From Vulcanimicrobiota bacterium (lineage in GTDB: Bacteria > Vulcanimicrobiota > Vulcanimicrobiia > Vulcanimicrobiales > Vulcanimicrobiaceae): a stretch of 64,000 bases of DNA. A program made the translations under genes and the position numbers. The stretch covers positions 62,001 through 126,000 of the forward strand of contig DAHUXH010000012.1 of assembly GCA_027307235.1 (NCBI GenBank). Reading direction: 5' to 3'. Positions 17,325-26,942 of this stretch are shown here, piece after piece (the first letter of the stretch is position 1; every line of letters begins with the position of its first letter). The notes beneath the pieces were generated by a model. That model was not told the DNA's origin. It did no database searches and saw only the letters and a program-made list of their open reading frames with translations.

Positions 17325-19486
17325 GAACCTTGCGTCACGCGATCGCGTTTGGTGACGCGATAGACGCGGCGCACGTCCTTGAGATGCTCGAGCTTGACGA
17401 TGAGGCGATGCAGATGATCGAGATCGCGAATCTGCACGGTGAGGCTGGTGACGGCCGTCCCGTCGCGGCGCGCACGCGCGTTGACGGTGCTTACCTGCGT
17501 CTTGAGTTCCGCGAAGACCGTCATGATGTCTTGCAGCAATTGCGGGCGGTCACCGGCTTCAACTTCAAGATCGACGGCGTGCGTGGCTTCGGGCGTATCG
17601 AGCCAGATCGCTTGTAAGATGCGCTCAGGCGTTGCGTTCATGTACGCGACGTTGGGGCAGTCGGCGCGGTGGATTGAGACACCCTTGCCGATCGTCACGT
17701 AGCCGATAATCGGGTCGCCCGGAACCGGCAGACAGCATTTCGACAGGCGGACGAGCACGTCGTCGACGCCCGCGATGCGCACGCCGCTGCGCTTGCGCGG
17801 GGCGCGACGCGACGGGCGCGCGACCTTGGCGATCTCGATGACGTTGGTTTGCACCAGTTCGTCGCGCATACGATTGGCGACCGCCGTTGCGGAGGCATCA
17901 CCAAACCCAATCGCCGCGAACAGATCGGTGGGCGTCGGATAATTCATGCGGTGCGCGATGCGCTCGATCAATTCTCCGCGCGCGAGATCGACGCGCAGAT
18001 TCGAGCGGGCGAGTTCCGCTTCGAGCGCCTCTTGCCCGGCGAGCACGTTTTCCTCACGATGCTCCTTGCGGAACCACTGCTTGATCTTGTGCTTCGCGCT
18101 ACCGGTCTTGACCACCGAGAGCCAGTCCAGCGAGGGACGGCCGCTCGACTTGTTTACCAGGATTTCGCAGATGTCGCCGTTCTGCAACGAATAGTCGAAC
18201 GGAACGATGCGGCCGTTGACCTTCGCGCCGACGCAATGATTGCCGACGTCGGTGTGCACGAGATACGCGAAGTCCAGCGGCGTGCCGCCGGCCGGCACGC
18301 TGAAAACGTCGCCGCGCGGTGAGAAGACGAAAACTTGGCTGTCGAACAGATCGAGCTTCAGGTTCTCCATGAACATGCGCGAGTCACGCATGTCCTTCTG
18401 CCATTCGAGCAGCGCGCGCAACCACGACAGCTTGTTCTCGAACTGATCGGACCGGCTGCTGCCTTCTTTATAGCGCCAGTGCGCGGCGATCCCGTACTCG
18501 GAGGTCCGGTGCATCTCCCAGGTACGAATCTGAATTTCGAGCGGATCGCCGTGCGGTCCAACCACCGTCGTGTGCAACGACTGGTACATGTTGGGCTTTG
18601 GCATCGCGATGTAATCTTTGAAGCGCCCCGGCAGCGGCGTCCACATGGCGTGCACCGCGCCCAGCGCAGCGTAGCAGTCCTTGACGGAATCGACGATGAT
18701 GCGAATGGCAGTGAGATCGTAGATCGTCGAAAAATCGCGGCCCTTGCGCATCTTTGAATAGATCGAGTAGAAGTGCTTGGGGCGGCCGTGAATCTCCGCG
18801 TTGACGCTCATCTCGGCGAACTCGTTGCGCAGACGCTGCATCGCCTCGTCGACGTCGGCTTCGCGTTCCTTGCGTGTCTTGGCGACGCGATCGACGATGT
18901 CGCGGTACGCTTCGGGATCGATGTAGCGCAGGCACAGATCCTCGATCTCCCATTTGATCTTCCAAATGCCCAAGCGGTGAGCGATGGGAGCGTAGATGTC
19001 GAGGCTTTCGCGCGCGATCGTGAGCTGCTTGTGCGCGGGCAGGCTCGCGAGCGTGCGCATGTTGTGCAGGCGATCGGCGAGCTTGATAATGATGACGCGG
19101 ATGTCCTTGGCCATCGCCATGAACATCTTGCGCAGGTTCTCGACTTGCGCGTCTTCCTTGGACTGATACGGAATGCGCGTCAGCTTCGTGACGCCGTCGA
19201 CGAGCGCCGCGATCTCCTCACCGAACTTCTCGGCGACCTGTTCGCTCGTGACACTGGTGTCCTCGACCACGTCGTGCAGAATCGCCGCGGCGATCGTGTT
19301 GCAGTCCATCTCGAGCTCGGCCAGGATGCCGGCGACGGCGAGCGGATGCTCGATATACGACTCGCCCGAAGCGCGGCGCTGCCCTTCGTGCGCGCCTTCC
19401 GCAACCGCAAAGACCCGCTCTAGCCACGCCGGCTCCAACGCCGGATCGTAGCTTCGGACCTTGTCGATGAGCGAGCCGATGGTCAT
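17321..19486 (-). CDS. rel: Bifunctional (p)ppGpp synthetase/hydrolase
   Basis: A 721-residue RelA/SpoT homologue that makes and degrades the stringent-response alarmones. The hydrolase domain is intact, with HPLAVAGILAEL and the HD pair in AAAILHDVVEDT. The synthetase domain has GRPKHFYSIYSKMRKGRDF and PGRFKDYIAMPKPNMYQSLH; the RFKD motif marks the bifunctional class. Then come TGS (VFVFSPRGDVFSVPAGGTPLDF) and a C-terminal ACT domain. The start MTIGSLIDKV was chosen; eight further upstream codons lack conservation. It follows apt after a long hairpin, an arrangement also seen in other bacteria. Confidence 0.96.
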   Translation of the reverse strand: MTIGSLIDKVRSYDPALEPAWLERVFAVAEGAHEGQRRASGESYIEHPLAVAGILAELEMDCNTIAAAILHDVVEDTSVTSEQVAEKFGEEIAALVDGVTKLTRIPYQSKEDAQVENLRKMFMAMAKDIRVIIIKLADRLHNMRTLASLPAHKQLTIARESLDIYAPIAHRLGIWKIKWEIEDLCLRYIDPEAYRDIVDRVAKTRKEREADVDEAMQRLRNEFAEMSVNAEIHGRPKHFYSIYSKMRKGRDFSTIYDLTAIRIIVDSVKDCYAALGAVHAMWTPLPGRFKDYIAMPKPNMYQSLHTTVVGPHGDPLEIQIRTWEMHRTSEYGIAAHWRYKEGSSRSDQFENKLSWLRALLEWQKDMRDSRMFMENLKLDLFDSQVFVFSPRGDVFSVPAGGTPLDFAYLVHTDVGNHCVGAKVNGRIVPFDYSLQNGDICEILVNKSSGRPSLDWLSVVKTGSAKHKIKQWFRKEHREENVLAGQEALEAELARSNLRVDLARGELIERIAHRMNYPTPTDLFAAIGFGDASATAVANRMRDELVQTNVIEIAKVARPSRRAPRKRSGVRIAGVDDVLVRLSKCCLPVPGDPIIGYVTIGKGVSIHRADCPNVAYMNATPERILQAIWLDTPEATHAVDLEVEAGDRPQLLQDIMTVFAELKTQVSTVNARARRDGTAVTSLTVQIRDLDHLHRLIVKLEHLKDVRRVYRVTKRDRVTQGS

Positions 19487-19540
19487 AGGTATGCCCCCAT
19501 GATGCCACACCGCCTCATGGCTGAATAGGTAGAAGGTGTA

Positions 19541-19599
19541 GGGAAGCTCCGATTTCGTCAGGCCGAGGCGCGGAGGCCTGGCGGAAATCAGAGCTTCCC
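19541..19599 (-). other. Long hairpin between apt and rel
   Basis: Left arm 19541-19564 and right arm 19575-19599 pair over more than 20 positions: GGGAAGCTC, GATTTC and AGGCC blocks match, with one possible G-U and one bulge. The loop is about ten bases. It begins at the apt stop codon. Neither strand has a U tract after it, so an mRNA processing or attenuation element is more likely than a plain terminator. Confidence 0.6.
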
Positions 19600-20111
19600 T
19601 AGTACTTCAGAAAGGAGACGACGTCGATGTTGGGGAGAGCATCGCGGCCTTTGAGGGCTTCGAGCTCGATCAGGAAGGCGAATGCGTGAATCTTCGCGCC
19701 CAGGCGGTCGACGAGGCGGCGCGTCGCGGACGCGGTGCCGCCGGTCGCGAGCAGGTCGTCGACGATGACGATCGTGTCGTTGGAACTGAGCGCGTCCTCG
19801 TGAATCTCGAGCGAGTTCGTCCCGTATTCGAGCGCATAGTTCTCGGCGAGCTTGCTATACGGCAGCTTTCCGGGCTTGCGAACCGGCACGAAACCTGCGC
19901 CGATGGCGTATGCGAGCGGTGCGCCGAGCATGTACCCGCGCGCTTCGATCCCGACCACGTAGTCGATGCCGCGACCCTTGAAGCGTTCGACGAAGTGATT
20001 GACCGCTTCGCTGAAGCCTTGCTTATCCTTCAACAGCGGTGTAATGTCACGGAAAAGGATCCCGGGCAGCGGGAAATCCGGGATTGCACGGACGAGGCTT
20101 GCGATATCCAC
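19599..20111 (-). CDS. apt: Adenine phosphoribosyltransferase
   Basis: Converts adenine and PRPP to AMP in purine salvage. The 170-residue protein matches the family length and shows IPDFPLPGILFRDITPLL, GIEARGYMLGAPLAYAIGAG, the VRKPGKLP loop and the PRPP-binding motif IVIVDDLLATGGTA. It precedes rel on the same strand, linked by the intergenic hairpin. A purine-salvage enzyme upstream of the alarmone enzyme fits the recurrent apt-rel linkage. Confidence 0.97.
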   Translation of the reverse strand: MDIASLVRAIPDFPLPGILFRDITPLLKDKQGFSEAVNHFVERFKGRGIDYVVGIEARGYMLGAPLAYAIGAGFVPVRKPGKLPYSKLAENYALEYGTNSLEIHEDALSSNDTIVIVDDLLATGGTASATRRLVDRLGAKIHAFAFLIELEALKGRDALPNIDVVSFLKY

Positions 20112-20197
20112 GGCGCTGCGATTCGCGAAACGCGTGGGCGGGCCTCTTCGTTATGCGGGTAGCTGGGGCGCATGGCCCCCCTATGAGAGAATGGGAG

Positions 20198-20494
20198 ATG
20201 AAGCAGCGAATCATCGCAACCACCCTCGGAATCGTCATGGCATTTTCGAGCCTCGCCCCGGCCGTCGCCGGCGGCAGAGCGAGCACGCGCAACATCCTCT
20301 TGATCGCCGCCGGGCTCGGAGCGTTCGTCACCAACTACACCCACAAGCTGCGCCTGAAACGTCAGGAGCATCGCGAAACGGTCAAACGCCAAGCCGCCTA
20401 TCGCGACTGGTTCTATCAAAAGTATGGGTACTATCCCACCGACGGTCAGTTCAAGAAGTGGTACTACGAAACGTACGGCGCCGACCCGCGGTGA
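20198..20494 (+). CDS. Small secreted or anchored protein (98 aa)
   Basis: No known family is recognised. The N-terminus MKQRIIATTLGIVMAFSSLAPAVAGG is a signal peptide with a likely cut after AVA. The mature part has a second hydrophobic run (NILLIAAGLGAFVTNY), a basic stretch (HKLRLKRQEHRETVKRQ) and an aromatic tail with DWFYQKYGYYPTDGQFKKWY. The start at 20198 has GAGAG upstream; an in-frame ATG at 20183 is possible. Its last 71 bases also encode the beginning of the next gene in another frame, so the two are probably co-expressed. Confidence 0.65.
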   Translation: MKQRIIATTLGIVMAFSSLAPAVAGGRASTRNILLIAAGLGAFVTNYTHKLRLKRQEHRETVKRQAAYRDWFYQKYGYYPTDGQFKKWYYETYGADPR

Positions 20495-21290
20495 CGCGCG
20501 GTTCTTCACTTGGAACATCCGGCGCCGCTATCTCGTCGCCGCCGTCCTCTCGATAGTCATCAACGTCCTCGGCGTCGTCCTGCTCTTTCCGCGCTGGACG
20601 ACGCCGTCGCAGCCGCACGTCGTCGCGCAAACGGTGACGCTGAGCGTTTTGCCGCGCGCCACGCCGACGCCGACGCCGCCGCCGGTCGTTCATCCGGCGG
20701 TGATCGCGCCGACGCGCGTTGCCGCGCCGATCATCGACCCCGGCAAATCAGCGCAGCTCCAGCCCATCAAACATCACGGAGAATCCGCGCCGACGGTTCA
20801 CACGCGCTACCATCTCAAGCCGGTGTGGGACCTGCAGACGGGCGCTCAAGGCGCGGGCGCGGGCAAGGGCAGCGGCGCCGGCAGCCTGGGCTTGGGCGGC
20901 AACGGGAACGGCATCAGCGGGAACGGCAACGGAAACGGCGGCACCAATGCCGCGGAGCCATGCGGGTTCGTCGAATTCTCCAATCCGCACGGATCGATCT
21001 ATGACAAGGCGACCGGCGGCTTTTTCGTCGACATTCGCATCACCGTTCACTATCCCGACCGGTCGGTGCAGTCTCTGATCCTGGATTATCCGTTCTACTA
21101 CAAGAGCGAGAACGCCAATCCGTTCTCCGACAGAAACGCCGCCGACGATACGATCGCGGTGTTATTCCAGCAGCCGCCGAGCGACAAGGCCCCGAATGAA
21201 CCAGCGCTCGTGCAATACGTCATGCAGCACTCGACCAAGGACGGCTACACGCGTCTGCAAGACTGCCCGCCGGCGACGGCAGCACCGTAG
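20424..21290 (+). CDS. TonB-like periplasm-spanning protein
   Basis: A 288-residue protein with one transmembrane helix (YLVAAVLSIVINVLGVVLLF, residues about 35-55), then a Pro-rich stretch (PRATPTPTPPPVVHPAV), a Gly/Asn-rich linker and a C-terminal domain of about 110 residues containing GFVEFSNPHGSIYDKA and DIRITVHYPDRSVQ. This layout resembles TonB-type energy transducers, but the C-terminal domain is not clearly TonB. The ATG at 20424 is the only usable in-frame start before the helix, which forces a 71-base overlap with the upstream gene. No ExbB or ExbD lies in the window. Confidence 0.65.
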   Translation: MGTIPPTVSSRSGTTKRTAPTRGDARFFTWNIRRRYLVAAVLSIVINVLGVVLLFPRWTTPSQPHVVAQTVTLSVLPRATPTPTPPPVVHPAVIAPTRVAAPIIDPGKSAQLQPIKHHGESAPTVHTRYHLKPVWDLQTGAQGAGAGKGSGAGSLGLGGNGNGISGNGNGNGGTNAAEPCGFVEFSNPHGSIYDKATGGFFVDIRITVHYPDRSVQSLILDYPFYYKSENANPFSDRNAADDTIAVLFQQPPSDKAPNEPALVQYVMQHSTKDGYTRLQDCPPATAAP

Positions 21291-21293
21291 ATA

Positions 21294-21719
21294 TTACAGC
21301 AGAAACTGCCGCAGGACGGCCATGTCGAGCTTGAACGTGTGTTGCGCGAGCACGGCTTCGACTTTGTACTCGCACGCTTCGAAGAAACGTTGCGCCGTGC
21401 CGCCGTGCGGCACCATCGTCGTCATCTTGTGGCAGTTGTAGTAGTTGGCGACGTCACCTGCTTGACGTAACAGCGCGCGGCCGATTCCGTTCCGGCGACA
21501 TTCCGGCAGCACGACGATCCGTTCGACGTGCGCCAATGACGCGGCGATGCGGATGGTCGCAGCCCCGACGATCGTATCGCCGTCACGCGCCGCGAAGTCG
21601 TGTATTTGTTCGTGCCAGATCACGCTGAACTCATAGAAGGTCTTGAGCGCTTCGCGCGCAGTGACGCGAAAGAACTCGGCGACGTCGTCGGGCCGCGCGC
21701 GCGCGATTTCAACCGGCAA
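21294..21719 (-). CDS. GNAT N-acetyltransferase
   Basis: A 141-residue GCN5-related acetyltransferase. The acetyl-CoA motif is ERIVVLPECRRNGIGRALLR, and the C-terminal half has TMVPHGGTAQRFFEACEYK, where the helix packs after the beta-5 strand. Start: TTG at 21719, with GAGGT eight bases upstream; it overlaps the end of the metallo-hydrolase gene by 11 bases. The longer open frame reaching 21797 lies inside that gene and is not homologous. Last gene of the DUF1800-DUF1501-hydrolase group; substrate unknown. Confidence 0.8.
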   Translation of the reverse strand: MPVEIARARPDDVAEFFRVTAREALKTFYEFSVIWHEQIHDFAARDGDTIVGAATIRIAASLAHVERIVVLPECRRNGIGRALLRQAGDVANYYNCHKMTTMVPHGGTAQRFFEACEYKVEAVLAQHTFKLDMAVLRQFLL

Positions 21720-22503
21720 CGGCGGCGACCTCGGTATCGACGTCGAGCAGCATGCCGTCGTACGCGGCAATCGCGCGCAATCCCAACTCGTCTTCAAGGT
21801 CTTGCGCGAGCAGTGCCGGACCGCGTTCGAGCATTCGTGTGCCGAAATGCTGGAACACCGCGACTTTCGGCCGCACGATCTCCACGACGCGCCGCGCGTC
21901 TTTCCATACGAAATGATCGACGTCGATGACGTCTTCGTAGCGCAGCACGTTGATGATCAGCACGTCGGGATGATGCTCGGCGTAGTCGTTCGCGAGTTCG
22001 TCGAAATACTTGCCGCACGGCAGATACGAGACCGTGAGCCCTTGATACGAAAAGTGCAGGCCGAAGGTTTCCACTCCGTGGCGATGGCGGATCGACGTGC
22101 GAATCGCGACGTCGTCGACCATGTACGGGCCGCCGCGCTCGTGCAGCCGCTCGACGCGTTCGACGAAGTGCTGCGCATAGGGCAGGATCACGTGCTCGCC
22201 GTGGAGCGCGTCGCCGGGCGCGAGCAGCACGCCGCGCCGCCGGAACCCGCCCGAGGTCATCGCCTCGATCGCCGCGTTGACGTCGCCGGCGTGATCCAAG
22301 TGTTTATGCGAGAGCGCGATCGCCGACAGATCGCGCGGATTGCACGGCGGCACGTGCGAAAGCGCACGCACGAGCGCGCCCGGACCCGGATCGACGTGAA
22401 TTTGCGTGTCGCCAAAACGCATCCACATCCCACCCGATGCGCGAATCTGGCGCGCCACGACGAAGCGCGCGCCGCCGGTGCCGAGGAACAGAACCGAAGT
22501 CAT
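21709..22503 (-). CDS. MBL-fold metallo-hydrolase
   Basis: A 264-residue metallo-beta-lactamase fold hydrolase. The metal motif is ALSHKHLDHAGDVNAAIEA (HxHxDH), preceded by the beta-hairpin with DTQIHVDPGPGAL and followed by a late VFQHFGTRM segment that may supply a distal histidine. The layout resembles the RNase Z/PqqB-like group, but no exosite or class marker is clear. It is cytosolic (no signal peptide). Coupled to the acetyltransferase downstream by an 11-base overlap. Confidence 0.85.
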   Translation of the reverse strand: MTSVLFLGTGGARFVVARQIRASGGMWMRFGDTQIHVDPGPGALVRALSHVPPCNPRDLSAIALSHKHLDHAGDVNAAIEAMTSGGFRRRGVLLAPGDALHGEHVILPYAQHFVERVERLHERGGPYMVDDVAIRTSIRHRHGVETFGLHFSYQGLTVSYLPCGKYFDELANDYAEHHPDVLIINVLRYEDVIDVDHFVWKDARRVVEIVRPKVAVFQHFGTRMLERGPALLAQDLEDELGLRAIAAYDGMLLDVDTEVAAVAG

Positions 22504-22563
22504 CGGCCCATTCTTCCGGCAGCGGGCCGCGTATCCATCCGCCCGACGCCGCGCGGCGACGAG

Positions 22564-23793
22564 TTAGGAGATGAGGCCGCCGATCTGCGGATAGTTTCCG
22601 AAGAGCACCGGAGCGGACGGACGGCCGAGCCAGCGTTCGATGACCGTCGCGTAGACGCTGCGAAAATCGGTGGTGTACTTCAGATTTCCCATGTTGGTCT
22701 GCACACCGCCCAAATCCGGGGTTGTTCCGTACAGACCGCCCTTCACGCCGCCGCCGATCAAAAACAGCGGCGAGGCCTCACCGTGATCGGTTCCGCCGCT
22801 GGCGTTGGAGGCGATGCGCCGCCCGAACTCCGAGAACGTCATCGTCAAGACGCGCGTGTCGTTCCCGTGCGCGGCGAGATCGCCGTAGAACGCCGCGATC
22901 GCATCGGAGAACTCGCCGAGCAGCCGGTCCTGTGTGCCGCGCTGACTGACGTGCGTGTCGAAGGATCCGTGCTGGATGTAGAGCACGCGCGTGCCGCTGC
23001 GACTGCCGACGATCTGCGCCGCGAGCGCCAAGCTGCGCCCGAGCGGCGTCGCCGGATAGGCGGCGTCGCTCGTGTAGCCGGCAATCAGCTTCGGCAGTTC
23101 CTCCGAACCGCGTTGCGCATGATCTTCGATCTCGGCGACATGCGCCAAGTACGGCGATTGAAACGGAAAGCGATTGTCGGCGACCAGTTCGGAATACGTG
23201 CGGCGCGCCGCCGCATTGCGATCGCTGACCAGACCGTATCCAGCCAGCGCCGCAACCGACGGCACATCGGTCTTCTGCGCGACCAACACCTCAGGCAGCA
23301 CCTGCGCGAGCGCGATTGCATTGAACAGGTTGTCCGCCGGGAGATTCGCGCCGTCGAGATAGCGGCCGAGCCAACCGGTATGTTCGTATCGATCGGGAAC
23401 CGCCGTCTGCCAAATCTCGGTCGAACGAAAATGCGAATGATCGGGCGCGGGATAGCCGACGCCTTGCACGATCGCGACCATGTTCTTGTCGTAGAGCTTC
23501 TTGAACGCGGTCATGCGCGGATTCAAGCCGACACGCGCATCGATGTGCAGTACGTCGCTCGGCGCGACGGCGATGTTCTGACGAACTTGGTAGTAGGTCG
23601 GATCACCGTGGGGCACGACGCAGTTCAAGCCGTCGTTGCCGCCTTGGAGATTGATCAACAACAAGACACGATTGTCCGCTCCGGGAAGTCCGGGCAGCGG
23701 TGTATCTGCGAGCGCTCGCGCGAACACGTGGTCGGCGTTTGCGACCACGGTAAGACCGGAGAGCGCTCCGAGTAGGAAAGGTCCGCGTTTCAT
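22564..23793 (-). CDS. DUF1501 secreted protein
   Basis: A 409-residue exported protein of the DUF1501 family, related in fold to sulfatase/alkaline phosphatase-like enzymes. A signal sequence (MKRGPFLLGALSGLTVVANA) leads into RVLLLINLQGGNDGLNCVVP, the family's opening motif. Later motifs are YIQHGSFDTHVSQ, TMTFSEFGRRIASNASGGTDHG and PLFLIGGGVKGGLYG. DUF1501 genes almost always pair with DUF1800 genes, as here with 13 bases between them. Function is unknown; reported contexts suggest surface or polysaccharide-related roles. Confidence 0.93.
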   Translation of the reverse strand: MKRGPFLLGALSGLTVVANADHVFARALADTPLPGLPGADNRVLLLINLQGGNDGLNCVVPHGDPTYYQVRQNIAVAPSDVLHIDARVGLNPRMTAFKKLYDKNMVAIVQGVGYPAPDHSHFRSTEIWQTAVPDRYEHTGWLGRYLDGANLPADNLFNAIALAQVLPEVLVAQKTDVPSVAALAGYGLVSDRNAAARRTYSELVADNRFPFQSPYLAHVAEIEDHAQRGSEELPKLIAGYTSDAAYPATPLGRSLALAAQIVGSRSGTRVLYIQHGSFDTHVSQRGTQDRLLGEFSDAIAAFYGDLAAHGNDTRVLTMTFSEFGRRIASNASGGTDHGEASPLFLIGGGVKGGLYGTTPDLGGVQTNMGNLKYTTDFRSVYATVIERWLGRPSAPVLFGNYPQIGGLIS

Positions 23794-23806
23794 CCTGATC
23801 TCCCCG

Positions 23807-25255
23807 TCAGTTCAGTTGGTAGGCGGGCATCGCCATTGCCAGATACGCGCCGCCGCGCACGCGCAATTCAAAGTTCTCAGGACTGAGCGTACCCAGCGCC
23901 GATTCGGCACTTCCGTCGAGATAGGAAGCCAACTGCGCGAATGATTGCTGCGGCACGTCGCCTTGTAGGATCGTCTGCAGCAGCACACCGGCCGCTTGGC
24001 CGGCGCTGCGCGGCAGGGCGCTCAACCACGGCGACTGCTGCATGGCCGCCGAGTTGACCAGTCCGGCGACAAAATTTTGCCGCGCGATCATCATCTGCGA
24101 GGTCAGCCACGCGGCCCCGCCCGGCCATCCCGCGACGTTGGGCGGATAGAAGAGCACTTGGCCCATCTGCGCCATCGCGCGCACCGCCGATGGGTCGATC
24201 TCCGGCATCCCGAACGCCTTGTAGGTGCCGACCACAAATTCCGCCGGACTCTTGACCAGCGCGCGGTACGCGCGTTCGGAGAAGAAGACGTTGCTGCGCA
24301 GCAGCACCGAGAGCACCGGAGCAAGCTGATAGTCGTTTTTTTCCAGCAGATGCGCGACCGCATCGACCAGCTGCGGTTCCGGGTCGTTGTACACGAACCA
24401 GTTCAGCAAGGTCGTTGCCCAAAATGCCGAGCACGCCGGTTGCTGATAGATCACCGTCACGATGTCGCTGCCGTCGAAATTCCCGGTGCGTCCGAGGAAC
24501 GTCTTGACGCCGTCGTCGTGCAAACGCGGATTCTGGACGAACTGCTGCGTGGCGCGGTTGATCGTCCAGCCGGTAAAGGCGCGCGCCGACTGACGAACGT
24601 CTTCTTCCGAATAGTTCCCCCGGCCGAGCGTGAACAGTTCCATCAGTTCCCGCGCGTAGTTTTCGTTGGGATGCGCCTTGCTGCTGCGCGCGTTGTCGAG
24701 GTAGAGCAGCATCGCGGGGTCCTTGCTCACCACGAGCGTGAGGTCGCGCAGATTTCCGAGCGCGTTGTCGCGGTAGAGCTGATTTTGCTGATAGATCAGC
24801 GCCGGCGTGACGTTCTTCTGAATCGCCGCCGTCGTGAAGTGGCCGTGCAACAAGAACGTCATCTTCTCTTGCAGCGGCGCCGGAGTGACCAGCATACGAT
24901 TGAGCCACCAGTGCTGGAGCGCCAGAATCGAGCGGCGTTCTTCCATGCGGAAGCCCATCAAGCGCTGACGCCGCGTGTCCGCATCGAGACCGCGCAGCGG
25001 TCCCTGCGCGAGCAGCGTCTGCAGATCGACGAGTTCGCCCGGCGGCGAGGCATCGGCGGGCGGGAAGTGGATGAGATCGTCGACGGTTTGCTGCATCGAG
25101 CGGGTGAGCATGCGATGCAGCTCGCCGGGAGTTGCGCCGAACCCGGCGCGACGCATCAGATGCGACGCGGCGCGTTCATTCCACGGCCCGGCGTAGGGTA
25201 CCAATGCCGTCGTCACGTCGAGCTGCCCGGTTGGGCGATGGAGACCTGCTGCCAT
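23807..25255 (-). CDS. DUF1800 protein
   Basis: A 482-residue protein of the DUF1800 family. Hallmarks are ASHLMRRAGFGATPGELHRM near the N-terminus, MTFLLHGHFTTA, the RSSKAHPNENYARELMELF motif, and LLRSNVFFSERAYRALVKSP then PPNVAGWPGG. The start MAAGLHRPTG at 25255 was chosen because upstream codons would run into the divergent mccB region. It forms a two-gene unit with DUF1501 downstream. Function unknown. Confidence 0.93.
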   Translation of the reverse strand: MAAGLHRPTGQLDVTTALVPYAGPWNERAASHLMRRAGFGATPGELHRMLTRSMQQTVDDLIHFPPADASPPGELVDLQTLLAQGPLRGLDADTRRQRLMGFRMEERRSILALQHWWLNRMLVTPAPLQEKMTFLLHGHFTTAAIQKNVTPALIYQQNQLYRDNALGNLRDLTLVVSKDPAMLLYLDNARSSKAHPNENYARELMELFTLGRGNYSEEDVRQSARAFTGWTINRATQQFVQNPRLHDDGVKTFLGRTGNFDGSDIVTVIYQQPACSAFWATTLLNWFVYNDPEPQLVDAVAHLLEKNDYQLAPVLSVLLRSNVFFSERAYRALVKSPAEFVVGTYKAFGMPEIDPSAVRAMAQMGQVLFYPPNVAGWPGGAAWLTSQMMIARQNFVAGLVNSAAMQQSPWLSALPRSAGQAAGVLLQTILQGDVPQQSFAQLASYLDGSAESALGTLSPENFELRVRGGAYLAMAMPAYQLN

Positions 25256-25354
25256 AGTGTGATAGTAACGCAGATGGCCTCGCCGCCGTCGTGAGAGCCG
25301 GATGAGAAATGCACAGACCGGAACCCGGCATCGCCGCGCCGAAATCGCGCGGCG

Positions 25355-26938
25355 ATGAGCTTGATCGAGACGCATTTGGATCGCACGAGCGACCGGTACA
25401 CCGTCAACGCCGCACGCATGTCAGCGCTGGTCGGCGAACTGCGCGAGCGCCTGAGTGCGGTGCGGGCGGGCGGCGGCGAAGACGCGACGGCGAAGCATCG
25501 CAAGCGCGGGAAGCTCACCGCGCGCGAGCGCATCGATCATCTGGTCGATCCCAGCAGCGCGTTCCTAGAACTCTCGGCGCTGGCCGCCGGCGGCATGTAC
25601 GACGGCGATTCGCCGTCGGCGGGCATCGTAACCGGCATCGGCACGGTGAGCGGCGTGCAGTGCGTGCTCATCGCCAACGACGCCACCGTCAAGGGCGGCA
25701 CCTACTACCCGATGACGGTCAAGAAACATCTGCGCGCGCAAGAGATCGCCGAACAGAATCACTTGCCGTGCATCTATCTCGTCGACTCGGGCGGTGCATT
25801 CTTACCGTTGCAGGCCGACGTCTTTCCCGATCGCGAGCATTTCGGCCGCATCTTCTACAACCAGGCCCGCATGTCGGGCAAAGGCATTCCGCAGATCGCG
25901 GCGGTGATGGGATCCTGCACGGCAGGCGGCGCGTACGTTCCGGCGATGAGCGACGAAACCGTGATCGTCAAGGGCAACGGCACGATCTTCCTCGGCGGCC
26001 CGCCGCTGGTCAAAGCCGCGACCGGTGAAGAAGTCACCGCCGAAGAGCTGGGCGGCGCGGACGTGCACACACGCGTCTCCGGCGTTGCCGATCATTTCGC
26101 CAACGACGACTTGCACGCGCTCGGCATCGTGCGCGAGATCGTCTCGAATCTCCATCGCGAGTTGCCGCGCCAGTGGGACACCGCAGCGCCTCGCCCGCCG
26201 AAGTACGACCCACGCGACATCTACGGCATCATCCCCGCCGACAGCCGCATCGGGTACGACGTACGCGAGGTGATCGCGCGACTCGTCGACGCTTCCGAAT
26301 TTCACGAATTCAAAGCGCGCTACGGAACGACGTTGGTGTGCGGATTTGCTCGCATCGAAGGACATCCGATCGGTATCCTCGCCAATAATGGCATCCTCTT
26401 CAGCGAGAGCGCGCTCAAAGGTGCGCACTTCATCGAACTGTGCGCGCAACGCGGAACACCGCTGCTCTTCCTCCAGAACATCACGGGATTCATGGTCGGC
26501 AAACAATACGAGAACGGCGGCATCGCCAAGGACGGCGCGAAACTCGTCACTGCCGTCGCGTGCGCGGAGGTGCCGAAGTTCACCGTGGTGATCGGCGGCA
26601 GCTTCGGCGCCGGCAACTACGGCATGTGCGGGCGAGCGTACTCACCGCGTCAGTTGTGGATGTGGCCGAATGCCCGCATCAGCGTGATGGGCGGACCGCA
26701 AGCGGCAAGCGTGCTCTCGACCGTCAAAGGCGAGATGAGCGCTGAAGCCAAGGCTGCCTTTGAAGCACCGATTCTCGAAAAATACGAACGCGAAGGCAAC
26801 CCGTATTATTCGACGGCACGGCTGTGGGACGACGGGATCATCGACCCGCTGGATACGCGGCGCGTCATCGCGATCGGCTTGGAAGCGGCCGCCAACGCGC
26901 CGCAACCGCCGACCCGATTCGGCATCTTCCGTATGTGA
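25355..26938 (+). CDS. mccB: Methylcrotonyl-CoA carboxylase beta subunit
   Basis: Carboxyltransferase subunit that moves CO2 from biotin to 3-methylcrotonyl-CoA in leucine degradation. The 527 residues cover both crotonase-like halves: [39 protein letters not shown] and [17 protein letters not shown] in the first, then [17 protein letters not shown] and [17 protein letters not shown] in the second. [16 protein letters not shown] is characteristic of MCC rather than propionyl-CoA carboxylase. The rest of the pathway genes resume 2.3 kb downstream after an opposite-strand insertion. Divergent from DUF1800. Confidence 0.94.
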   Translation: MSLIETHLDRTSDRYTVNAARMSALVGELRERLSAVRAGGGEDATAKHRKRGKLTARERIDHLVDPSSAFLELSALAAGGMYDGDSPSAGIVTGIGTVSGVQCVLIANDATVKGGTYYPMTVKKHLRAQEIAEQNHLPCIYLVDSGGAFLPLQADVFPDREHFGRIFYNQARMSGKGIPQIAAVMGSCTAGGAYVPAMSDETVIVKGNGTIFLGGPPLVKAATGEEVTAEELGGADVHTRVSGVADHFANDDLHALGIVREIVSNLHRELPRQWDTAAPRPPKYDPRDIYGIIPADSRIGYDVREVIARLVDASEFHEFKARYGTTLVCGFARIEGHPIGILANNGILFSESALKGAHFIELCAQRGTPLLFLQNITGFMVGKQYENGGIAKDGAKLVTAVACAEVPKFTVVIGGSFGAGNYGMCGRAYSPRQLWMWPNARISVMGGPQAASVLSTVKGEMSAEAKAAFEAPILEKYEREGNPYYSTARLWDDGIIDPLDTRRVIAIGLEAAANAPQPPTRFGIFRM

Positions 26939-26942
26939 TGCG

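Noticed and set aside
21643-23775. 710-codon open frame on the plus strand
   Set aside because: It is antisense to the acetyltransferase, metallo-hydrolase and DUF1501 genes, all with clear family motifs. GC-rich codon bias leaves such shadows open.
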